DNA of 64,000 nucleotides from Intestinimonas sp052065695 (GTDB lineage: Bacteria; Bacillota; Clostridia; Oscillospirales; Oscillospiraceae). Of the stretch, positions 42,871 to 49,840 are shown piece by piece. The notes beneath the pieces are model-generated. The model saw only the letters and a list, made by a program, of their open reading frames with translations, was not told where the DNA came from and did not search any database. Positions within the stretch are counted from its first letter, which is position 1. Every line of letters begins with the position of its first letter. Made by a program: the position numbers and the translations under genes. Location of the stretch: assembly GCF_052065695.1 (NCBI RefSeq), contig NZ_JBQHTM010000014.1, positions 1 to 64,000 of the forward strand, read 5' to 3'.

Positions 42871-43662
42871 TTATGATCCCCCCGGCCACTCACCTTCAAA
42901 CACGGTGAACGCGGGGCCTTCCAGAAAAATGGAGCCCTCCGGGTCCGGCCAATCCAGAGAGAGGACGCCGCCGGGCAACTCCACCCGCCCCCGCCGGGCC
43001 GTCAGTCTGGAGACCGCCGCCGCGGCAAAGGCGGCACAGGCGCCGGTGCCGCAGGCCAGGGTCTCCCCACAACCACGCTCCCACACCCGCATCCGCAGTA
43101 GGTCTGGGGTGGTGACCTCTACCAGCTCCACGTTGGTCCGGTCCGGAAAGGCACTGTGGCGCTCCAGCTCCGGCCCCACCTGTTCCAGCGGAGCCCGGTC
43201 CAGGCGGGGCACAAAGATGACAGCGTGATGGTTGCCCATGGACACGGGCCGTACCCGCCAAGTCCTTCCCCCAGCCTCCAGGACCAGGGATTCCCCCAAC
43301 ACCGGCTGCCCCATCTCCACCCGGATTCCGTCTGCGGCGTCGGTGAGGGTACGGAGCCCGGCGTCAGTTTCCAAGGTGAGCGGTTTCCCCTCCTCCGCCA
43401 GGCCGTGGGACCAGGCGTAGGCAGCCAAACAGCGGATGCCGTTGCCGCACATGGCGGCCCGGGAGCCGTCGGCGTTGTAGAGGGCCATCCGCAGGCGGCT
43501 TCCCTGCCCTGGAAGCACGCACAGCAGTCCATCGGCCCCCACCCCAAAATGGCGGTCGGTGAGGGTACGGGCCAGCCGAGAAAGCTCTCCTTCCGGCTGT
43601 TGGCGGGTCAAGTCCAGGCAGACGTAGTCGTTGCCCAGGGCCTGCATTTTGGTGAAACGCAT
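42871..43662 (-). CDS. dapF: Diaminopimelate epimerase
   Basis: A 263-aa DapF. The two catalytic cysteines are in MCGNGIRCLAAYAW (Cys-Gly-Asn-Gly) and ACGTGACAAFAAA, with NDYVCLDLTR at the start and ERGCGETLACGTGA just before the second. It epimerises LL- to meso-diaminopimelate for peptidoglycan and lysine. The ATG at 43662 follows AGGAGG. It precedes dapL; the stop codon overlaps the dapL ribosome-binding region. Confidence 0.94.
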   Translation of the reverse strand: MRFTKMQALGNDYVCLDLTRQQPEGELSRLARTLTDRHFGVGADGLLCVLPGQGSRLRMALYNADGSRAAMCGNGIRCLAAYAWSHGLAEEGKPLTLETDAGLRTLTDAADGIRVEMGQPVLGESLVLEAGGRTWRVRPVSMGNHHAVIFVPRLDRAPLEQVGPELERHSAFPDRTNVELVEVTTPDLLRMRVWERGCGETLACGTGACAAFAAAAVSRLTARRGRVELPGGVLSLDWPDPEGSIFLEGPAFTVFEGEWPGGS

Positions 43663-43846
43663 CGTCAGACCTCCTGTCCGGCGCTCTCCCCCTGTGGATA
43701 GCATAAGGGCGGCAGTCCAGCATCGCGTTCCGAACTGCCGCCCCGGGCGGAGAGACATCCTCGTCTGACGATATGTATGCGCCTGGGACCGATCCTAGGC
43801 CATCTTTGGCCCTTCAATCTTCCGGTGGCGTTTTTTCGGGGCGGCG

Positions 43847-44386
43847 TTAGCCCATGCCCAGCACCAGTCGGGCAGTCTGGACCATCTTGACCCCAGAATC
43901 CATACTCTTTTTCTGCAAAAACCGATGGGCCTGCTCTTCTGTCATACCGTTGCGGTCCATGAGCAGCTCCTTGGCCGACCGGATGAGGTTCTCCTCCTCC
44001 TGACTGCGCTGGGGACGGACGAACTTCTCCAGCCGGTGCCCCATCTGGAGCAGCAGGCGCACCGACGCCACCAGATCACCCCGGCGCACCGGGGACGCCA
44101 GACGGAAGATGTCGTCGTTCTGGCACAGGTCCAGCATGCCCTGGACCGCCACCATCAGCATGGAACAGGTAGGCGGCAGGTCTTCAAAGAGGGCCTCGGC
44201 GGGCTGGTCAGGCAGCTTGAAGCCACAAATCACAGTGGTGATCCGCTGCTTGCTCACGATCCGCTTCACCTCGGCGGCGGAATGGCACAGGATACACGCA
44301 GCAGTGCCGCTGGTCTCCAGGATGTCCCGGATCCGCTCGCAGCTGCGGTCGCTCTCAAAGGCCACGATGACACTTTCCATCTCCAA
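43847..44386 (-). CDS. ANTAR-domain RNA-binding regulator (nitrogen-type)
   Basis: A 179-aa protein with a degenerate receiver domain (VIVAFESDRSCERIRDIL; the usual phosphoacceptor region is altered) and a C-terminal ANTAR domain (EEENLIRSAKELLMDRNGMT, EEQAHRFLQKKSMDSGVKMV). ANTAR proteins bind paired hexaloop hairpins in leader RNAs and stop terminator formation. This one lies 81 bases downstream of glnA, as in many clostridia, so glnA, gltB and related nitrogen genes are the likely targets. TTG at 44386 (AAGGAG at 10 bases) or ATG at 44380 could be the start. Confidence 0.85.
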   Translation of the reverse strand: MEMESVIVAFESDRSCERIRDILETSGTAACILCHSAAEVKRIVSKQRITTVICGFKLPDQPAEALFEDLPPTCSMLMVAVQGMLDLCQNDDIFRLASPVRRGDLVASVRLLLQMGHRLEKFVRPQRSQEEENLIRSAKELLMDRNGMTEEQAHRFLQKKSMDSGVKMVQTARLVLGMG

Positions 44387-44467
44387 CGTTTCTCAACTCC
44401 TTCTGGCAGGAGTGACACGCCGGCGCCAGGCCGACATGCCTGCGGGGTCATGGGTCTCTATTGGGAA

Positions 44468-45799
44468 TCAGTAGTTGATGATATACTTGTCCCGCTCCCA
44501 GGAGCTCACGCGGGTGCGGTACTCATCCCACTCTTTCATCTTGCCCTCGATGAAGTTGGTGGCCACGTGCTCGCCCAGAGTATCCAGGATCAGCTGATCC
44601 TTCTCCAGGGAGTGGATGGCCTCCTCCAGGGAGCCGGGCAGGGACGCAATACCGTTGGCCTCACGGGCGGCCTGATCCATGGCAAAGATGTTCTCGGTGA
44701 CCTCCTCAGGAGGCGTCATACCCTTCTCGATGCCGTCCAGGCCGGCAGCCAGGCACACGGCAAAGGCCAGGTAGGGGTTGCAGGCCGGGTCGGGGGAGCG
44801 CAGCTCTACACGGGTGGCCTGACCACGGGCGGCAGGGATACGGATGAGGGCGGAACGGTTGGAGGCAGACCAGGCCAGGTAGCAGGGAGCCTCGTAGCCG
44901 GGCACCAGACGCTTGTAGGAGTTCACCAGGGGGTTGGTAATAGCGGCAAAGCCCTTCACGTGGGCCAGCAGGCCGGCGATGAAGCTGTAAGCCTCCTTGG
45001 ACAGGCCGCGGGGATCGTTGGGATCATAGAAGACGTTCTTGCCGTCCCGGAAAAGGGACATGTTGGTGTGCATGCCGGAGCCGTTGATGCCGAAGATGGG
45101 CTTGGGCATGAAGGTGGCGTGGAGGCCGTTCTTCTGAGCCAGGGTCTTGACCGCCAGCTTGAAGGTCATAATGTTGTCGGCGGTGTGGAGGGCCTCCTCG
45201 TACTTGAAGTCGATCTCGTGCTGGCCCTCGGCCACCTCGTGGTGGCTGGCCTCGATCTCGAACTTCATGGCCTCCAGGGCCATGCAGATCTCCCGGCGGG
45301 TGGACTCACCGTGGTCCAGAGGACCCAGATCAAAGTAGCCGGCCTCATCGTTGGTCTTGGTGGTGGGCTTGCCCTCGTCGTCGGTCTGGAAGAGGAAGAA
45401 CTCCGCCTCAGGACCTACGTTAAAAGCGTCATAGCCCATGGCCTTTGCCTTCTCGATGGCACGCTTCAGCACGTACCGGGGATCACCTTCAAAATGGGAA
45501 CCGTCGGGGTTGTGGACGTCGCAGATGAGACGGGCCACCTTCCCATGGCTGGGTCGCCAGGGAAACACCCGGAAGGACTTCAGATCAGGGTACAGATACT
45601 GGTCGGACTCGTCGATACGTACAAAGCCCTCGATGGAGGAGCCGTCGAACATGCACTGGTTGTTGACCGCCTTCTCGATCTGGGAGGCGGTGATGGCCAC
45701 ATTCTTAAGCTGGCCGAAGATGTCAGTGAACTGCAGGCGGATGAACTCGATGTCCTCCTCCTTGACCATACGAATAATGTCTTCCTTGGTGTGCGCCAT
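44468..45799 (-). CDS. glnA: Glutamine synthetase, type I
   Basis: A 443-aa GSI of the short, alpha-type form: VEFIRL-like start (EEDIEFIRLQFTDIFGQLKN), DGSSIEGFVRIDESD, the ATP/glutamate site NGSGMHTNMSLFRDGKN, and PAARGQATRVELRSPDPACN. It condenses glutamate and ammonia with ATP. It has its own good promoter (45917-45945) and a leader of about 110 bases with a strong hairpin, and is followed by the ANTAR gene. The GS-GOGAT pathway is thus complete in this window. Confidence 0.96.
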   Translation of the reverse strand: MAHTKEDIIRMVKEEDIEFIRLQFTDIFGQLKNVAITASQIEKAVNNQCMFDGSSIEGFVRIDESDQYLYPDLKSFRVFPWRPSHGKVARLICDVHNPDGSHFEGDPRYVLKRAIEKAKAMGYDAFNVGPEAEFFLFQTDDEGKPTTKTNDEAGYFDLGPLDHGESTRREICMALEAMKFEIEASHHEVAEGQHEIDFKYEEALHTADNIMTFKLAVKTLAQKNGLHATFMPKPIFGINGSGMHTNMSLFRDGKNVFYDPNDPRGLSKEAYSFIAGLLAHVKGFAAITNPLVNSYKRLVPGYEAPCYLAWSASNRSALIRIPAARGQATRVELRSPDPACNPYLAFAVCLAAGLDGIEKGMTPPEEVTENIFAMDQAAREANGIASLPGSLEEAIHSLEKDQLILDTLGEHVATNFIEGKMKEWDEYRTRVSSWERDKYIINY

Positions 45800-45862
45800 T
45801 GTTGGTGTCCCCTTCCTCTATTGGATTCGCCATCGGCGGTGCGGATGACCTTGGATAGCAGA

Positions 45863-45897
45863 GAAGGCGCTCCGCCCTCATCGGGTGGAACGCCTTC
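45863..45897 (-). promoter_or_regulatory. Stem-loop in the glnA leader
   Basis: A GAAGGCG / CGCCTTC stem with an inner helix closed by CCC / GGG and a short loop, inside the transcribed leader of glnA. No T run follows, so it is not a classical terminator. It is the place to look for an ANTAR target, although I could not see the paired A-x-x-G hexaloops. Confidence 0.4.
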
Positions 45898-45916
45898 GTT
45901 CTCAACTGATGCGCTA

Positions 45917-45945
45917 AGTATACCGGTTCCCCCATTCTCTGTCAA
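45917..45945 (-). promoter_or_regulatory. Promoter for glnA
   Basis: Minus strand: TTGACA (45945-45940), a 17-bp spacer, TATACT (45922-45917); about 118 bases before the ATG. Confidence 0.8.
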
Positions 45946-46036
45946 GACCCAGATTCTACTTTGACGCTTTTTTGTAGCAAGTGGCGGGAGGGCTTCCCCT
46001 TCCTGCTTGGTCCTTTATGCACTTTTTCGTATTGTT

Positions 46037-46888
46037 TTATTTCCCCCAGAAGGTCCGTATCTCCTCACTGTGGGCCAGACCCTGATCGTAGCCGTCTTTC
46101 CACAACGCCCGGATTTTATCCAGATCCCGTTCCACCCGGGAAAAGCCCTCGGTACTCTTTGGGGCAATGAGAAGGACCTTCCCCTCCTTCTCCAGTTGAA
46201 AGAGCTCCTCCCGGCAGGCATTATACCGCTCCGCCCGGGTGCGCATGGTCTCGCAGAAATTCGGGTATCGGCTGTATCGCAGATTGATGAGCCGCTGAAA
46301 CTTTTCCGGTCCCCGTCGGTAGCTCCGCTCCCTGGTGAGGACTACCACCACCCGGTCACAGCCCATCTCAAAAGCCCGGCGGTACGGAATACCATCCGCC
46401 GAGCCCCCATCCAGATAGGGCATTCCGTTCATCCAGAAGATGGGGAAGAGAACGGGCATGGCACAGGTAGCCTGTAGAATGAGGAATTTATCATCCCGCC
46501 GGGGGACCGGCAAATACTCCGCCTGACCGCTCTTCAGGTTGCTCACCACCGCCTCCACCTCTCCGGGGAAGGCGGCAAAGGTGTCATAGTCAAAGGGCAC
46601 CAGTTCGTTTGGGATGGTCTCATAAGTAAACCGCAGGCCGAAATAACAGCGGTTGGACGGAACCAGCAGGTTCCGCAGCCCCATATAGCGTTTGTCGTTG
46701 GCATACTTGGTCACGATCTCCAGATTGCGCCCCTTCTGGCGGGAGACATAGCTCACGCCGTAGGCGATGCCCGCCGAAACACCGATGACATAGTCGGGCA
46801 GGAGGTCCGCCTCCAGTAGGGCGTCACAGACGCCGCTGGAAAAAATGGTTCGGAGGGCGCCGCCCTCCAACACGATGCCGGTCTTCAT
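46037..46888 (-). CDS. Patatin-like phospholipase
   Basis: A 283-aa patatin-fold esterase: oxyanion loop EGGALRTIFSSGV, nucleophile in GVSAG (Ser39), and catalytic Asp in DGGSADGIPYRR. Soluble, no signal peptide. It resembles the RssA/YjjU group that hydrolyses lipids inside the cell; the true substrate is unknown. AAGGAAG precedes the ATG, and a promoter lies 23-52 bases upstream, divergent from malQ. Confidence 0.87.
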   Translation of the reverse strand: MKTGIVLEGGALRTIFSSGVCDALLEADLLPDYVIGVSAGIAYGVSYVSRQKGRNLEIVTKYANDKRYMGLRNLLVPSNRCYFGLRFTYETIPNELVPFDYDTFAAFPGEVEAVVSNLKSGQAEYLPVPRRDDKFLILQATCAMPVLFPIFWMNGMPYLDGGSADGIPYRRAFEMGCDRVVVVLTRERSYRRGPEKFQRLINLRYSRYPNFCETMRTRAERYNACREELFQLEKEGKVLLIAPKSTEGFSRVERDLDKIRALWKDGYDQGLAHSEEIRTFWGK

Positions 46889-46910
46889 GGTATCACTTCC
46901 TTACTATTTT

Positions 46911-46940
46911 ATTATACGCCCCCTTCCGTCAAAATGTAAA
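46911..46940 (-). promoter_or_regulatory. Promoter for the patatin-like gene
   Basis: Minus strand: TTTACA (46940-46935), 18-bp spacer, TATAAT (46916-46911). Confidence 0.65.
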
Positions 46941-46954
46941 GCCGCCCGCCGCCC

Positions 46955-46984
46955 TTGCACCAGCCGCCCCCTTTGATTTATAAT
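46955..46984 (+). promoter_or_regulatory. Promoter for malQ
   Basis: TTGCAC at 46955-46960, an 18-bp spacer and TATAAT at 46979-46984; back to back with the patatin promoter in a 160-bp divergent region. Confidence 0.68.
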
Positions 46985-47048
46985 AGGAGAGAAACCACCC
47001 CGCCCGGGACAGCGCTTCCCCGCGGGTCCACGAAATGGAGGCACGTTC

Positions 47049-48527
47049 ATGCTCAAAGGACGTTCCAGCGGCCTGCTCCTGCCCATCTTCTCCCTGCCCG
47101 GCGATTACGGCATCGGGACCATGGGCAGCGGCGCCCGTCAGTTCATCGATTTCCTCGCCCAGGCCAGGCAACACACCTGGCAGATCCTCCCCCTGGTCCC
47201 CCCGGGGAGCGGCGACTCCCCCTACATGTCCCCCTCCGCCTTCGCCGGCAACCCCTGGCTGCTGGATCTGGAGGAATTCGTCCAGCGGGGACTCCTCACC
47301 CAAGAGGAACTGAATTCCGCTCGTTACCCCGACCCCGACCGGGTGGATTACGACTGGCTCCGGGAGAACCGTCCTCCCCTGCTCCGCGCCGCCTGGCGCC
47401 GGGACACCGACACCGCCGCCCGGGCTGCCTTTCTGGCCGAGCAGGCCGACTGGCTCCCCGACCACGCCCTCTTCTCCGCCATCCATGAGAAGCTGGGGCT
47501 CCCCCTGGACCAGTGGCCCCATGACATCCGCTGTCGGGAACCCGAGGCCATGGCGCGCTGGCAGACAGAGCTCGCCGACGAGGTGGACTACCAGGTCTTC
47601 CTCCAGTACCACTTCTTCCGCCAGTGGAAGGCGTTGAAGGCCTACGCCAACCAGAAGGGTATTGCCATTATGGGCGACTTGCCCATCTACGTCTCCGCCG
47701 ACAGCGTGGAGGTGTGGGCCCAGCCCCAGCTCTTCCAAATGGACGCCGACTTCGTTCCCACTGCCGTGGCCGGCGTCCCCCCCGACGCCTTTTCCGACGT
47801 GGGCCAGTATTGGGGCAACCCACTCTACGACTGGGCCGGCCACAGAGCCCAGCTCTTTGACTGGTGGACCCGGCGGCTCCGGAACGCCGCCCTTCTCTAC
47901 GACCGGCTGCGCATCGACCACTTCCGGGGCTTCCATACCTACTGGGCCATTCCTGCCTCCTCCACTGTGGCCAAGGACGGCAAATGGGAGAAGGGCCCCG
48001 GCCAAGCCTTGCTAGACCATTTTGCCAAAGAGGTGCCGGAGCTGGAACTCATCGCCGAGGACCTGGGCGTACTGGACGACGACGTATGGCAGTTCATCCA
48101 CAACTCCGGCATCCCCGGAATGAAGATCCTGGTCTTCGCCTTTGATCCCAACGGGGAGAGCTCCTACCTCCCCCACAACTGCCCCAAAGAGTCGGTGGTC
48201 TACACCGGCACCCACGACACCCCCACCTTTGTCCAGTGGCTCTTCGACGAGGCCACCCCCGCCGAGCGGGACTTCGCCTCCGACTACCTGCGGCTCCGGG
48301 CCGACGAGGGCTTCGGCTGGGGGGCCATCTGCGGCGCCTGGATGTGCCCCAGCGCCCTGGCCATCGCCCCCCTTCAGGACGTGCTGGGCTTGGGCGCCGA
48401 CGCCCGGGTCAACTTCCCCGGCACCACCGGCCCCCTCAACTGGTCCTGGAGGGTTCGCTCCGCCGCCCTCAACCCCGATGTCTCCGGCAAGCTGGCGCAC
48501 ATTACCCGGACCTATCGCCGGGGATAA
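47049..48527 (+). CDS. malQ: 4-alpha-glucanotransferase (amylomaltase)
   Basis: A 492-aa GH77 enzyme. SSGLLLPIFSLPGDYGIGTM at the start, the nucleophile Asp in RLRIDHFRGFHTYWA, the acid/base Glu in LELIAEDLGVLDDD, and the third acidic residue in YTGTHDTPT. It moves glucan chains between maltodextrins or glycogen. A GGAGGCACGTTC spacing precedes the ATG. No glycogen or maltose genes flank it here, so the pathway partner lies elsewhere. Confidence 0.93.
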   Translation: MLKGRSSGLLLPIFSLPGDYGIGTMGSGARQFIDFLAQARQHTWQILPLVPPGSGDSPYMSPSAFAGNPWLLDLEEFVQRGLLTQEELNSARYPDPDRVDYDWLRENRPPLLRAAWRRDTDTAARAAFLAEQADWLPDHALFSAIHEKLGLPLDQWPHDIRCREPEAMARWQTELADEVDYQVFLQYHFFRQWKALKAYANQKGIAIMGDLPIYVSADSVEVWAQPQLFQMDADFVPTAVAGVPPDAFSDVGQYWGNPLYDWAGHRAQLFDWWTRRLRNAALLYDRLRIDHFRGFHTYWAIPASSTVAKDGKWEKGPGQALLDHFAKEVPELELIAEDLGVLDDDVWQFIHNSGIPGMKILVFAFDPNGESSYLPHNCPKESVVYTGTHDTPTFVQWLFDEATPAERDFASDYLRLRADEGFGWGAICGAWMCPSALAIAPLQDVLGLGADARVNFPGTTGPLNWSWRVRSAALNPDVSGKLAHITRTYRRG

Positions 48528-48542
48528 GAACTTATCTCATAA

Positions 48543-48580
48543 AAACGAGGCGCTTCCCTCCAGGGAAGCGCCTCGTCTTC
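48543..48580. terminator. Bidirectional terminator after malQ
   Basis: ACGAGGCGCTTCCCT / AGGGAAGCGCCTCGT with a minimal loop, A run before and TCTTC after; between convergent genes. Confidence 0.85.
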
Positions 48581-48596
48581 TGTCGGATGACCGTCC

Positions 48597-49082
48597 TCAG
48601 AGTCCGTTGATGAAATCTGTCGCCGCCCTGTAATCCGCCTGGAACGCACCTATGATGTGGACCTCCGTCCCATCGGGAAGCCCAAGGCACATATGGGAGG
48701 TCTCCGGGTTGTTGGTCACGAAAGTGACGGAGCATGCCGCCCCCATGGAGGACTCCAGTCGGACCACGGCTTCAACGCCCGGGGCGCTGTTCGCCCGGCT
48801 GGGCTTTTCCTCCGCCGCCCCGGCGAAGGAGAGTTGGTCTAGCAGTCCCTTCAATTCCGCCGCCTGCGCCCCCTCCAGCGTCAGCGTCTGGCCGTCCTGC
48901 CGGGTGGCCCGGACCGTCTCATACCCGTCCAGGTCCCCCACATAGTCAGTCAGAGCGGGCCTGGCCTCCGCCGGTCGGCCCCGCCAGAGCAAGCCAGCTG
49001 CAAGAAAGAGCGCTGCTATCCCTGCCAGCAGCCACAACGTCGTTTTCCTGTTCCGGAATGCCTTCGTCACCGTCCGCACCAC
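48597..49082 (-). CDS. Hypothetical exported or membrane-anchored protein
   Basis: A 161-aa protein that I do not recognise. One N-terminal helix (TLWLLAGIAALFLAAGLLW) with basic residues before it anchors or exports the rest, an alpha/beta domain with SMGAACSVTFVTNNPETSHM. A GTG start at 49082 is near GAAGGG; the ribosome-binding site is poor and the start uncertain. It may be co-oriented with the next gene at 49149-49571 (66 bases apart). Confidence 0.6.
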   Translation of the reverse strand: MVRTVTKAFRNRKTTLWLLAGIAALFLAAGLLWRGRPAEARPALTDYVGDLDGYETVRATRQDGQTLTLEGAQAAELKGLLDQLSFAGAAEEKPSRANSAPGVEAVVRLESSMGAACSVTFVTNNPETSHMCLGLPDGTEVHIIGAFQADYRAATDFINGL

Positions 49083-49148
49083 CCTTCATGGATCTGGTAC
49101 CATCAGGATAGCACATTTCGCACTATGGTTAAATATTCTTTTCGTCTT

Positions 49149-49571
49149 TTACATCGCGGAACCCCGCCGCCGGAGAAACCACACCACCGCCTGGCGGCAC
49201 AGGAACACGCCCGCGGCGAAGAGCGCCAACATCAAAAGTCCAAAGAGAGAGGACACTACACCGCCCACCATATAGTGGAGTCCCCAGCCCAGGCCGTGGA
49301 CAAAGAGCCCGGCAAAACCCACCACCGAGGCCACCGCTCCCGCTCCCATGCTCAGCACACCGGCCACCCCGGCGCCGGCGATGAGGGTCAAAAGGCACAG
49401 CAGCAGACCTCCGGCCAGGGCGACGCCCCCCACCGCCAGGGGGATGACGATGGGCGCCCCGCATAAAGCCAGCACGACAAGCCACACCGGCCACCGCCGG
49501 TGCTGAGAGACCGGCTCCTCCCTGATCTCCCACGGCCCGTTTTCCATTTTTCCATCTGTGATCGCCCGCAT
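49149..49571 (-). CDS. Small multi-helix membrane protein
   Basis: A 140-aa protein with a soluble N-terminal part of about 30 residues followed by about four glycine-rich hydrophobic helices (VVLALCGAPIVIPLAVGGVA, LLLCLLTLIAGAGVAGVLSM, SVVGFAGLFVHGLGWGLHYM and a last one), ending in VWFLRRRG. It resembles the membrane part of DUF1700/HAAS-type proteins, but weakly. Start at the ATG at 49571, eight bases from AAGGA; an ATG at 49577 is too close to it. Function unknown. Confidence 0.6.
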   Translation of the reverse strand: MRAITDGKMENGPWEIREEPVSQHRRWPVWLVVLALCGAPIVIPLAVGGVALAGGLLLCLLTLIAGAGVAGVLSMGAGAVASVVGFAGLFVHGLGWGLHYMVGGVVSSLFGLLMLALFAAGVFLCRQAVVWFLRRRGSAM

Positions 49572-49840
49572 GGCCATCCTTCCTTTCTCTGTTTTCAGCC
49601 CTATTGTAGTCCAGCTTTCTTAAACCAAGAGAAGATAAGGATTAAGATTCTTTAAAATCTTGGTCTTGAACCGTTTCCAAAAACCATCCAATTCTTTCCG
49701 TCAAAATACCATTGAAATCCACTAGGTTTTGTGGTATTTTCTTTACAGATTTATCAGTTGTAAAATCTGTCGATTTGTTATAGTATATAGGGTACGAAAA
49801 AATACGCCCCCGGTGGGTTCCGGGGCTATGAGGTGAACCT

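Noticed and set aside
43847..44386. EutV-like role for the ANTAR protein in controlling the EutS/EutP genes
   Set aside because: The gene sits beside glnA, 38 kb from the shell genes, and no paired hexaloop terminator is visible before the shell genes.
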